Part shown: positions 11,366 to 22,680 of the stretch, piece after piece
Numbering within the stretch: position 1 is the stretch's first letter
Layout of the letters: every line of letters starts with the position of its first letter
NCBI GenBank assembly: GCA_039583875.1
Contig: CM077167.1
Span: 148,631,010-148,695,009 of the forward strand
Reading direction: 5' to 3'
DNA: 64,000 nucleotides
From: Platanthera guangdongensis
Taxonomy: Eukaryota; Streptophyta; Magnoliopsida; Asparagales; Orchidaceae
Notes under the pieces: generated by a model
The model's input: the letters and a program-made list of their open reading frames with translations, nothing else
Told to the model about the DNA's origin: nothing
The model's database searches: none
Made by a program: the position numbers and the translations under genes

Positions 11366-11720
11366 GTGTTGACACACAGAGTTGTCTGTGTCGACACATA
11401 GAAGTGGTGTCGACATTTCAGAGAAATGGTGTCGACACATCTAGACAGTCTGTGTCGACACATCTAGACAGTCTGTGTCGACACTTCAGAGAATTAGTGT
11501 CGACACATCCAGAGTAGGTTTCGACACATCCAGGGTGTTGTCGACACTTAGGATTTACATATAATTCGTCGAGTAGCGTCTCGACTAATTGTCGAGCTGA
11601 GATATATAAGTGTCGACATATATATTCTGTCGACTATATTTGTGTCGACACATAGTTGTCGAGATATTAGAAGTAAGTGTCGACACTTTTCAACAGTGTC
11701 GACACATTTCAAGTATTTTG
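11366..11720 (+). repeat. GTGTCGACAC palindrome array before E4 ORF2
   Basis: Motif starts at 11366, 11388, 11407, 11429, 11452, 11475, 11497, 11518 and 11538 step by 19-23 bp, then more loosely to 11720. This is the same motif and step as in the LTR U3, but it lies between pol and ORF2. The equivalent position in E8 (26590-27060) also has it. No protein is encoded here. Confidence 0.85.
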
Positions 11721-11751
11721 ACGCGCCTTTTCACCTTCAATTTTAATAAGA

Positions 11752-11760
11752 TATAAATAG
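11752..11760 (+). promoter_or_regulatory. TATA box of a proposed internal promoter for E4 ORF2
   Basis: TATAAATAG lies 108 bp before the ORF2 ATG (11860). It follows the palindrome array, the order seen in the LTR promoter. E8 has TATAAATAGG 106 bp before the same ATG, and the leader between them is strongly conserved. No splice acceptor or in-frame link to pol is obvious. Confidence 0.6.
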
Positions 11761-11859
11761 GTCTTCACCATTGTTTGTCGACACGCTCACCATAGTTTCG
11801 AGACCAAACTTGTGTGTTGACATCTCTCTTCTCTAAATTCAAAATTTCTTCAAACCCTA

Positions 11860-14800
11860 ATGGCTCCCAAGCTAGAAGAGAACATTAATGAAGGTTATGA
11901 GCTCGTGCGACACGCCTTTGATGACGCGGAACCAGAAATCCAAGGTGTGGTAACCCTAGTTGCAGAGACTGGGTTAGAGTATCTTGTGTCAGAACCAATC
12001 AAGATTTGGAAGAAGGAGGTCCTTGAATTCTTTCATGCAGCTACTCTTGATGAAACTGGACTCAAGATTAAGTCGAAGGTTCATGGGGCAAAAGTCAAGA
12101 TCACCCAGAAAAATCTAAGAAAAGTTCTACATCTCCCTAGAACTAAAGAAGAGGAAGATGTACCTGCTTCAAAGACAAGGGAGGCACTGGCATGGTGTGG
12201 ACTTGATTCAAGCATGAAGATTGGATCAGTTTTCAATAGGAAAGGCATGAACATGCAGGGCAAGTTCTTGTCTGAAATAGTTGGCAAGGTAATTCTGAGC
12301 AAGCCTGGTGGGCATGATAGAATATCAGCTCCCATGTTCAGTTTGATGACCAGGATAATTTTTCAACTTAAAACTGATTGGTTAGTAGTAATGTTTGATA
12401 AAATAAAGGAAAGTCTGAAGAATCCCAATCTGGGTAGGATTATGAGTTTATACTTAGCTGGAAGTATCCCTGTAGTCATGAACCAAGCTGCAGGTTCTAA
12501 GATAAATCATATGAGGAGAATGGATGTTAGGATTATCTCAAGGTGGGATAGAGTGTTGACAAAGGAAATGCCAACTCCAGAAAAGGAAGTTCCTCAAAAG
12601 AAGAAGAAGAAGAAAGCCATTGTGGCTCAAGAATCCTCAAGTAGCTCAGAGGAGCAGGTGGTTTTTAGTTCTGATGATGGAGAAGATGGCAATACTGGAC
12701 AGTCACCAGCAAGACAAGAAGATGCCCAGAGGCAGGGGGAGCTACCTTCTGCTAGTCCCATTCACCTGGATCCACTCCAGGGGGAGCCTCAACATGTGGT
12801 TGAGCCAACTCAATTAGATAGTGAAAGGGCTACCCAAACAATTCTAGAGGTAATCACTGAAGTTAATCAATTAAATTTCACTATTAAGGATGAAGTTTTG
12901 ACTAAATCATTACTTGATGTTGATCAGCATACACGGTTACATAGTCAACCACAAGATGTTGTCTTGGAGGACACATCTGTTGCTGATAAAGTGGTATCAG
13001 TTGCTCCTGAGATAAGAGATTCTCCTGTACAACCTCAACATGAGTTTACTCTAGAAGAGTTGTTCCCTGATCTTTTACAGACTGACTTTGATGGAGAGAA
13101 AGCAGCTATTGAGGGGGAGCAGGTAGACCTTGAGGGGGAGCATGTAGAGGAAACTGCAAGAAAAGAGACTGAGGAGCAAAGGAATGCTGAGGAGCTATCA
13201 AGGACTGAGAAGGATTTACCTCCTAGTCCTAAGTACAGGGTAGACATTGCCAGTACTTCTGCCTCAGAGGATGAAGAGGTTGTTAGAGCCAAGAAAAGAA
13301 AGTTTCAGGTCTTCAAGAGAAGAAGCCAGACCTACAAGAAAGCACTGCAAACCATAGTTCCACAACAAGCCCCAACTGCTGATTATAGTTCATTGATGGT
13401 GGCCTTGCAGCTCAAGCTAGATGAGCAAAGAAAGGCTTTACAAACTTATATGGATGAAGGACATAAATCACTTCAATTTGATGTGGCTCAAGACATAAAA
13501 TCTATCAGATTTGAAGTGAATCAAAACAAGAAGGAAATGTGTTGGGTACATTGGATTAAATGTACCAGATTTGAAGAAGCCTCACCCTACTCAATGATAT
13601 ACATCATGGTGTATTTGATGTGTTTTTGAGTTGATGTGTGCAGGTTAAGTAATTGCAGGGAAAGCAGAAAAATTTCTAAGTCCATGTGTCGACATTTAGA
13701 AAAAAAGTGTCGACACTTAAGAAGACTTGTGTCGACACCCAGAGAAGCTGTGTCGACACTTGGAGTAATTGTGTCGACCCCAGGAAGGCAGAGTCGACAC
13801 CAGGAGCAAAGTGTCGAGACATACAGGCAGTGTTGACACACAATGAAGAAATGTCTAAAGTATCAGTGTCGATACTTAGAAGCAGTGTCAATACCCAGAG
13901 GAACTTTGTCGACATCAAAAGTGTCGACACTAGGAGGCTGTGTCGACATTCAGCAAAACATCAACAAAAGTTCCAGTACAAGTGTCGACACAATGAAGGA
14001 TGTGTCGACACTCAGCAAAAGTCTCAACACATGAAGAATGTGTCGACACAAAGGAGGCTGTGTCGACACTCAGCAAACTTCAACAAAAGTTCAAGTACAA
14101 GTGTCGACACTAAGAGCTATGTCGACACTCAACAAAGTTTCAAGACATGAAGCATGTGTCGACACAAAGAAGATGTGTCGACACTCAACAAAGTTCAACA
14201 CAAGAAGGCTTGTGTCAACACAAAGGAGTTGTGTCGACACTCAGCAGAAATCAGATAACGTATTGAAGAAGTACTTGTGTCGACACCTTCAATTAGTGTC
14301 GACACATTCAACAGAAGGCTTGTGTCGACACACAAAATCTGTGTCGACACATTCAGAAGAAGCTGTGTCGAGATACAGATACAATAACACAAGGAGTTGT
14401 GTCGACACCAACAAGGCTAGTGTCGACACTTAGTCTACTTGTGTGGACACTTAGTCTATCAGTGTCGACACTTAAAGACTGACTGTCTCGACACTTTCAG
14501 ACAGTTACAGAAAATTCAAGAAGTGACTGTATGACTTGACAGCTGCCATTCCAGCCGGTCTACTGCAACTGTCAGAGCTGTCAGAAAGTTGTTAGAAACC
14601 GAATCAGCCGGTCACCATGAAGAAAGCCTATATAAAGGCTTACTCCTTCAACAAAAGAGGGAATCGACAGATCAATTGAAGCTATCATTGAAGATCTAAC
14701 AACACTAAAAGAAGAAGACCTTCAAGTGAAGATCGAACAAGTTAGAGAGAGAGAGAGAGCTTCTTCTAAGAAGACAGCTGTTGAACCAGGCTATGAAGAA

Positions 14801-16686
14801 AGTTTCAGATTGAGATCTGATTCTTAAGTCAGCAGTGTTTGAAGATCATCTGCATAGAGTTTCAACCCTACTGTGTTCTAATTCAAGAAGCTTTGAAGAA
14901 AGCCACGGGAGGTTGATCTCAGCAAAGTTCTTCCAAGAACTCATCAAGAAACCAGTCAACTCTTCTCTCTCATTCTGAGTTGTGGGTTTATTCTTTGTAA
15001 TTTTAATTTCTTATAGGATCCTAAGGGATCCGAGTTGTAAGCCTGGAATTATAAAGGCAGAGTGGTAGGGCCTGTGTGCCTGAGTGTAGGCCTTGTTGAA
15101 GGCTGAGTGTAGGTCTTTGTGAAGACTGAGTGGTAGGGCTGTGTGCCTGAGTTGTAGGAGTGGGATCACTCTGAGTTGTAGGAACCTATTTGGGGTTCTG
15201 AGCTGTAAGATCTGAGGATCTGAGGAGTAGTGGAGAAGTTTGGCCGAATCTAGTACACTACTAGATAGGCGAAGGGGGAAAGTGGATGTACCCAGATCTT
15301 CGGGAACCACTATAAAATCTATGTGTTCTCTGTGTGTGCTTTATTCTGTGCTTGCTGTGGTGTATGTGCTGTATTGCTGCTGTATTGCTGTGAAGAATTG
15401 CATATAATTCTGTGTTTCTGCCATCAAAGTTTAAAAAGAATAAGTGCACCTATTCATGCCCCCTCTAGGTGTTTAGGCACTAGTTCTTTTAAAATGACTG
15501 ATTGTTTTCATAAAAGACGTAATGCAGTGGTCTATCTGGCTACTCATCAAGAGAATATAAAGAAACAGGTTGATGACATGGCAGTAAAACAAGGATATGT
15601 CCTGGAAAATCAGATTAGGATGAATGACAGTCTGACTGCTTCTCATAATGCCATTGTAAGTGAAATGAAAAATATAGCTACTGCCCAGACTGCTGTAAGT
15701 GCTACTGCCAAAGAAGCCTTTGATAAGCAATTACAAGAAAGCCTCACTACTGTTAAAACTGCCATTGAAGATTCTCAAAAGGCTATTACTGACAAGCTTC
15801 AAAGGTTAAAACCTTTTTATAAATATGGAGTTAACTATTTGAATGCTCAAATCAGATTCCAGAAGGATGATCTTAGGGATCATATAGAAAGAGAAGTCAT
15901 AAAGGGGGAGAGGTGTATTAGTCAAAGCAGGCTCTGACCATCTAAATGGATTTCAAACAGCATCAGAGCTACCCTTAGATATCCACCCTTGTGTGATGAT
16001 GATAATGTGGCAGAATCTGGGACAAATCCTGCCTATTTTGGAGGTGAGCCAGCTGAAGCTGCATAAGTAATCTACCCTCCAGCTGACTTTGAAATGATAC
16101 ATCAGGAGGTACAATATATGTATAGTCCTCCTGAGGGTAATCAGAATATTATTATTGAGAAAGTAGTACAACCTGTGCCAGAAACAATATTAAAAGAGCA
16201 AGAGGCATTATTAAAGGAGCAAGAAGCTCAATTATCTAAGAAGAGGTTCAGAGAATAGACAGAGTTAAGGCCTGATTTTGAGCAATGGAGCCCAACCTCT
16301 AGGAATATCATATTGATTGCTTGGAAGGCTACAAAGGATAATTTCCTAGAAAGGGTCAAATGGTATTCTGACCAGGAATGGAAAAACATGAGGCTAGGCA
16401 GGAGGCCATAGTACAATACAGAAGGAAGGCTAAATTAGGGAAGCTACCTCCTAATGCACAGGAGCCTAGCAAGTATTTCCCTAAGCCTTATCATTATTTT
16501 GAGAGACAGAAGATAAGGGCTGAAGAACAGAAAAAGAAAGATCTTAAGGGAAAGAAGCCTGCTGATGACAATGATGCTCCAGTTCAAGCAAAGATTCAAT
16601 CTGGAAAGGGCATTGTTATCAGGGAGCCAGAGCAGCAATATGATAGAACTTTCTTAAGTTTACAACCTTGTTATCATTTGCATTAA
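11860..16686 (+). pseudogene. E4 extra ORF (ORF2, Sirevirus 'env-like' position), split by E5
   Basis: ATG 11860 opens MAPKLEENINEGYELVRHAF, and the frame is open to 13539, where solo LTR E5 interrupts it. Homology resumes at 15492 and the protein can be followed to about 16640 (PEQ close) in shifting frames. The N-terminal 230 residues are compact, with a conserved LRKVLHLPRTKEE and GKVILSKPGGHDR. The middle is acidic and Ser/Gln-rich, and the C-terminal part (15500-15800) looks coiled-coil. I see no signal peptide or clear membrane segment, so an envelope role is not supported. Such ORFs after pol are known in Sireviruses. E8 and E1 carry the same protein; E11 carries a distant one. Confidence 0.8.
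13540..15491 (+). mobile_element. E5: solo LTR of the E4 family inside E4 ORF2
   Basis: The LTR starts TGTTGGGTACATTGG and ends TTCTTTTA, where other copies end TTCTTTCA. A perfect target duplication AAATG is present at 13535-13539 and 15492-15496. It has no internal region, so the element was reduced to one LTR by LTR-LTR recombination after insertion. It contains its own GTGTCGACAC array (about 13686-14480) and TATA box (TATATAAA, 14629-14636). The ORF2 sequence continues at once on the other side. Confidence 0.92.
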
Positions 16687-16882
16687 ACTTCATGTAAACT
16701 TTTGATTAATAAAACTTTTGGAAGTTGTAAAAACAATCTTTAATGTTCAATCTATTACATTGTTATTATGAGATAATTGTTTATACATGTTTAGTATTTA
16801 CCCTGTCATATAATACTGTTATACATCATACTGAGTATTTGTTATGAATGGTGTATATCATTGACTAAGGGTTATGACTTCT

Positions 16883-16898
16883 CCAAATATGGGGAGAT
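16883..16898 (+). other. Polypurine tract of E4
   Basis: CCAAATATGGGGAGAT immediately precedes the 3' LTR, matching the tract of E1 at 298-313 with a few changes. Confidence 0.7.
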
Positions 16899-18753
16899 TT
16901 TTAGGTACATTGGATTATATGTACCTGATTTGAAGAAGCCTCACCCTACCCAATGATATACATCAAGGTGTATTTGATGTGTTTTGAGTTTATTTGTGCA
17001 GGTTAAGTAACTGCAGGATTGCAGGAAAAATTCTAAGTCCATGTGTCGACACCTAGAGGTGAAGTGTCGACACTTATGAAGGCTTGTGTCGACACCTAGA
17101 GAAGCTGTGTCGACACTTGGAGTAATTGTGTCGACACCAGGAAAGGCAGAGTCGACACCAGAAGAAAAGTGTCGACACATACAGGCAGTGTCGACACACT
17201 GTGAAAAATTGTCAACATAATCTGTGTCGACACTTAGAGGCAGTGTCGACACCAAGAGAAACTTTGTCGACATCAAAAGTGTCGACACCAGGAGGCTGTG
17301 TCGACACTCAGCAAACTTCAACAAAGTTAAAGTACTTGTGCCGACACAAAGGAGATGTGTCGACACTCAGCAAGTTTCAACACATGAAGGCATGTGTCCA
17401 CACAAAGGAGATGTCTCGACACTCAGCAAGTTTCAACACAAGAAGGCATGTGTCGACACTAAGGAGTTATGTCGACACACAACAGAATTCAACTAAGTAT
17501 TAAAGAAGAAGTATTTGTGTCGACACACTCAACCAGTGTCGACACATTCAATAGAAGGCTTGTGTCGACACACTAAATCAGTGTCGACACATTCTGAAGA
17601 AGCTGTGTCGAGAAGCTGTTACAACAACACAAGGAGTTGTGTCGACACCATCAAGGCTAGTGTCGATACTTAGTCTACTTGTGTCGACACTTAGTCTATT
17701 TGTGTCGACACATAATGACTATCTGTTTCGACACTTTCAGACAGTGATAGTGATTTCAAGAAGTGACTAGATGACTTGACAGCTGTCATTTCAACTGGTC
17801 AACTGCAACTGTCAAAGCCGTCAGAAGGTTGTTAGAAACCGGATCAGCCGGTTACCTTGGAGGAAGACTATATAAAGACCTTTCTCCTTCAACAGAAGGT
17901 GGGAGATTACAAACAGATCATAATTAATCAAGAGATCTAACAACGCAAAAAAAGAAGACCTTCAACAGAAGATCTAAGAAGTTGGAGAGAGAGATCTCCT
18001 TCTAAGAAGAGCAGCTGCTGAACCAGGCTGCAAAGTAAGATTCAGATTGAGATCTGAATCTCAAGACAGAAGTTGATTGAAGATCATCTTAACAGGAGAT
18101 TCGACCCTACTGTGTTCTAATTCAAGAAGCTTTGAAGAAAGCCAAGGGAGGTTAATCTCTGTCAAGTTTTTCCAAGAACACTTCAAGAAGGCAGTCAACT
18201 CATCTGTCTCTTTTAGAGTTGTGGTTAATTACTTTGTATAATCAAAATATCTGTAGGATCTTGTATAGATCTGAGCTGTAAGCCTATTTTATAAAGGCTG
18301 AGTGTAGGAGACTGTGTGCTCTGAGTGTAGGTCTTGTTGAAGACTGAGGTAGGGCCTTGTGCCTGAGTTGTAGGAGACTTTGTTCTCTGAGTGTAGGTCT
18401 TGTTGAAGACTGAGTGGTAGGGCTTTGTGCCTGAGTTGTAGGAGTGGGGACACTCTGAGTTGTAGGAACCTGTTTGGGGTTCTGAGCTGTAAGATCTGAG
18501 GATCTGAGGAGAAGTGCTGAAGTTAGGCCGAATCTAGTACTCTACTAGATAGGCGAAGGGGGAAAGTGGATGTACCCAGACCTTGGGGAACCACTATAAA
18601 TACTGTGTGCACTCTGTGTATGTTTGTTTCTGTGGTTGCTGTGTTGTGATAGTTGTAGAATTGCATTTGCTGTACAGAATTTCTGCCTTAAAATTAAAAA
18701 GAAAAATACACTTATTCACCCCCCCTCTAGGTGGTTAGACACTATTTCTTTCA
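16899..18753 (+). repeat. 3' LTR of E4
   Basis: The LTR is 1855 bp. The start has decayed from TGTTGGG to TTTTAGG, and the end TTCTTTCA is intact. Array at about 17040-17730; TATA box TATATAAA at 17869-17876. It has the 42-bp (two-unit) block that the 5' LTR lacks. The two LTRs otherwise differ by scattered substitutions. Confidence 0.9.
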
Positions 18754-19320
18754 GGTGGGTACCTGGCTCGAGATCTATCACAAACCCAACCTCTCTCTTA
18801 GGAGGAAGTCCGGGAAGACTATCAGGCAAAACATCTGGAAAATCTCGCACCACCGAGATATCCTCGAGACGTGGTGTAACAAAATCTATTTCCAAGACAG
18901 AAATAGAAACAAGATACGCCTCGTAACCAGACTCTATAGCTCGACAAGCACGCACCACGTAAATAATAGGGGAAACCTTTCCTTGAAAACCATAATCACT
19001 CATAGGTTGGTCGTTGTCCATCTTGAAGTCTAGACGCTTTGCCTTTCACTAGATGATCGCATCATACTTGGACAGCTAGTCCATGACTAAAATCACGTCG
19101 AAGTTCGCCAGATCCAACACCTTCAGATCCGCAAAGGCTAGGAATTCACCTAGACAAATTGGGCATCTCTGAATTCCTTGATTTAATATAACCAGATTTC
19201 CATAGGGAATCTTGGCGTTGTAGGAATCTTCTAATTGATCAACGTCCAAATGATGTCTATCTACAAAACTCTGAGCTACAAAGGAATGGGTTACACCCGA
19301 ATCAAAGAGAACGTGCGCCT
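18754..19320 (-). pseudogene. E3 protease and start of reverse transcriptase
   Basis: On the minus strand the aspartic protease motif reads LFDSGVTHSFVA (about 19305-19270) and the N-terminal RT lead-in reads DFPDVLPDSLPGLPPKR (about 18850-18800), then DLEPGT up to the E4 insertion point. This is the usual Ty3/Gypsy order. Stops and shifts lie in between. Together with 3650-4414 it forms one broken pol. Confidence 0.75.
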
Positions 19321-20651
19321 ACCTATTTCGCACATTAAACTCCCTTATAACCGTAGAATACGCAACTAAGGAGAATGAGGAACTACAGCAACAACGCAGA
19401 TTAAAAGCTAGACTGGAATCTAACATGATATCACTTGAGTAGAGGTCTGAGCTTCCTCCCTGGTCACCATATTCAGCATTCCTTTCCCTTTGTCCTAGTT
19501 TTGTGGCAGTGGCAGAGCTCAAAGCGGGGTAGGATGCAGTGGAGACTGAGCCTGGGGGCATAAAGACTTCTGGTGCCCCTTCTGCCCGCACTGGAAGTAT
19601 GCATTTTCCTTCGGCCAGCAACGACTCACTTCATCACCATTTTCCGTACAGAACGTGCACACTAAATCTCCCTTGGGTGCGCCTTGGATGGAAAACACCA
19701 GCTACTGCTTCTGAGTTGTAGTCCTCTTGTAACACCTTTTGTAAGGGTGGCCAGATCGACCATAAAAGCTACATATTTCTCCACCTTTCTTCTTGGGAGT
19801 AGGGCTGGATGCCTTGGAACTCCAATCATCGTTAGCCTTCCTCTTTTATTTCCTTAATGCCGCACCCCGATTTTTGGCATTGTCAATAGCCTAAACCGTC
19901 AAAGCAGCTTCCACTGCCTCAACATAACTTTCCGCTCTTTAAGCGCATGCCGGCTGTTGGACATCGCTTCTTAGTCCTCTAAGGAAGCGCTTCACTCTTC
20001 CCGCCTATGAAGCTACCTATCTGGAGAAAATCTTCTCAACTTACTGAACTCGATCTCATATTCTCTTACTGTGAGTTATCTTTGCTTCAGATGCAAAAAG
20101 TTATTCATAAGGCGGTCCTGCTCGACCGAGGGTAGAAACTTCTTAAGCAGCATCTTCTTGAAGGACTCCCAAGAGCATCCTTCCTTGAGACTCTCCTTTT
20201 CACGAATCCAACAACAATTCGCCAGTCCCTTTAGATGGTAGGCCGCAATTATCACGTTTTGGGCTTATGCAATCCCTGAATATGAGAACATCTTCTCGAT
20301 GGCGATGATCCAATCATCCAAAATCATAAAGTCGGCACTCCTGTCATAGGTAGGATGTCCCAATCGCTGGAAATGCGAAATAAAATTCATCTCTGGTGGT
20401 ATCATCACTGGGGGCACCATAGGAGCAGGGGTAACTGTCACGGCTTGACATACGGTAGGATCTTGCACTAAGGTTTGCTGTGCGGGAGCGGCAAATAACA
20501 AGGACTAAATCTGCGATTGCATCGCCACCAACTGTCTCGACAGAGCCACCTTACTCTGACGCAGACTCTCAATCACCGCATTGCTTTGTGCACCTGATGA
20601 CTCACCCTTCAATTGGGGAGTCGAGCGAGTCGTAAAACGTCTAACTGGCAT
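19321..20651 (-). pseudogene. E3 gag, decayed
   Basis: A likely start ATG lies at 20651 (MPVRRFTTRSTPQ), followed by a stop near 20508 and an open part 20501-20265 with the Gypsy capsid motif FQRLGHPTYDRSADF. A zinc knuckle near 19776-19735 reads CSFYGRSGHPYKRC, in which the usual second Cys is Tyr. The gene is full of stops, consistent with E3 being the oldest well-defined layer. Confidence 0.65.
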
Positions 20652-21002
20652 TTCTAGAAAAGCAACGGACGACTCATCAAAGTCCTAGATTACAACTAGG
20701 CCATACAACTTAGTTCAGACCATACTTAAAAGACATTTTCTTATACTGCAACTTGCTCTGGGATTTTATAATGATGATATGTCATACTTATGATGATATC
20801 CTCTCATCCTATTAACTCATGTGCCTATGATATGAATTCATGAATTCTTAATTCAATTAAAAAAATTCATGTGTGTACGTGTGTCATCATGTAAACTTTA
20901 ACTCAGCACGCGTGCTTATGCGATGATATGCTATGTATGCAGTGCTATGCATTCTAAAAAATTCCTTAATGCATATTATGAGCGGCGTACACATGAAATG
21001 TT

Positions 21003-21163
21003 ATGCATCCCATACTACATAACATCGCATGCAATGAGAAAAGAAAACGTGCTAATGGGCACCCATGTGATGGTGGTTATGCATCCCATACTACATTACT
21101 GTCACATGTTACCACCTATGGTGGATCCATATACAAACACATATTATGCATCCCATACTACAT
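21003..21163 (-). repeat. Three-copy repeat in the E3 5' leader
   Basis: ATGCATCCCATACTACAT occurs at 21003-21020, 21079-21096 and 21146-21163, with diverged DNA between. It sits in the untranslated leader between the primer site and gag (20652-21320). The leader has no credible gene. Confidence 0.75.
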
Positions 21164-21320
21164 AATATGCCCCATATACTTCTTATCATGCTATGAGTGT
21201 TGTGACTATACTTAGGCTAAGACGTACTGAGAACACATCGGTGTGTCTATACAAATGAATAGAGGAATTCAAAACTATATCTGATTGGTTGGCTCGACCA
21301 ACTTGTCCAACCAACCTCCC

Positions 21321-21330
21321 TCTGATACCA
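21321..21330 (-). other. Primer binding site of E3 (initiator Met tRNA)
   Basis: TGGTATCAGA on the minus strand is separated by two bases from an LTR end reading GGGTCGTGACA. This fixes the 5' LTR boundary of E3 at 21333. Confidence 0.75.
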
Positions 21331-21332
21331 AC

Positions 21333-22680
21333 TGTCACGACCCGTATTTTCTCTACATTAAAGGGTATATCAGAGTAAGGAGAAAACACGAGTCATGATG
21401 CCACGTCAGTAGGGGATAACTGCAGACGCTCAGGAGAGACCTCAACTAAACACTTCTTTTTGAAAATTCATATGTTAATTAAGGGAAATTCAGTTTTAAG
21501 TTAAGCAGTTAGGCGTATCCCTCGGCTTAGTGGATCAACTAGTCCACGAATAAAAATATAGTTATACGCTGCGGAAAAATACTTGATTAGGTTGATTTTA
21601 ACATCCTACATGAGTATAAACATCCCCAAAGGACAACTCATGCTATGCAAGACTATAGATCTATAATATGTATAGGAAAAAGTCTTTACGCTAATCAGGA
21701 AGTAGTGACTTAGTTTTAAAATAGATGGCTTGTATGATATACTAATAGTAAGGTTTTATAAGTTAAAAATATCTAACATGTAGTCCTAGCATAAAACATC
21801 TTAGAGAGCAAGTAATCCAAACAATCCGAAAGAGAACAACTAGCAGCTAGCAAAGTGTCCAAAAATCAACAACTCTATGGGCGTCAACAACCTGACACGA
21901 ACCTACATAGCCAAAAGTATGTCTGAACTAGGTAAAACAAAATTAAAAACGACAAACTACCTCGCGATGGCGAGGTGGATGCCACAGCCAACACTGCTGC
22001 ACTGAAACTCCAAAGCAATCTCCATTACCTGCTACTGCTCTGAACCTGAGGCATTGCAAAGACAGAACATCTCAGCAAGAAGGTACAAGTGATGGCAGAA
22101 AACTTAAACAAAAGTAATCACTGGTCATAAGGGGTACCAACCCAAGACCAAAAGTACAGAAGTAAAGTACATAAGTAAAGTACCAAAATCGAAAAGGAAC
22201 ACTTCCGTGAATCATCATGTACATCAAAAAACACAAGATGCACAAGGCTATTAGGGGGAAAACATGATTAAATCATAAGGAAGAATTTGCATAACTTTAT
22301 TAGCCACATGTGGTCAACTTTACCAAAAAAGATACAGGCGAGGTGGTCACTCATCCAGACACACCATCATGGATAAATATCTGTCTAACTATGGTGGAAG
22401 AATCATTCACTCCACCATACACCGACAGACGCCCAAACGACACCCGATAGAGTTCCACAAGGTACTAATGAAGGAAAAAAACCATTGTGGAGGTGGTTTC
22501 CTCCCCAACTCCTGCAACCAAGAAAACCCATGATATATCTCAATACTTGACATATCGGATTCTACTAAACATCGCTAGATTTTAGAAACAGTTGATCAAC
22601 TTGTAGGAAGGATTCAAAACCTAAATTATACTCTAGCACGTCCTACATGATGGTTAGGGACGAAAAAAGCCAATGATTTA
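21333..22680 (-). repeat. E3 5' LTR, part 1
   Basis: This is the PBS-side part of the E3 LTR, ending (minus strand) GGGTCGTGACA. It is non-coding and AT-rich. It is cut at 22680 by E6, whose target duplication ATTTA is 22676-22680 and 47725-47729. Confidence 0.65.

Larger units (their letters stand above)
4415..18753 (+). mobile_element. E4: full-length Sirevirus-like Copia element
   Basis: The order is 5' LTR 4415-6221, iMet primer site, gag, pol (PR-IN-RT-RH, Copia order), a spacer with palindromes and a TATA box, long extra ORF2, purine tract and 3' LTR 16899-18753. Flanking GGCGG (4410-4414) and GGTGG (18754-18758) form a target duplication with one C/T change. It is inserted in E3 RT in the opposite orientation. 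Total length is 14.3 kb, of which 1952 bp is the nested solo LTR E5. Gag, pol and ORF2 all carry breaks, so it is not autonomous now. Confidence 0.92.

Noticed and set aside
11860..13539. A host gene for the MAPKLEENINEG protein
   Set aside because: It is repeated at the same place in E8 and its end in E1, always between pol and the 3' LTR, so it belongs to the element.
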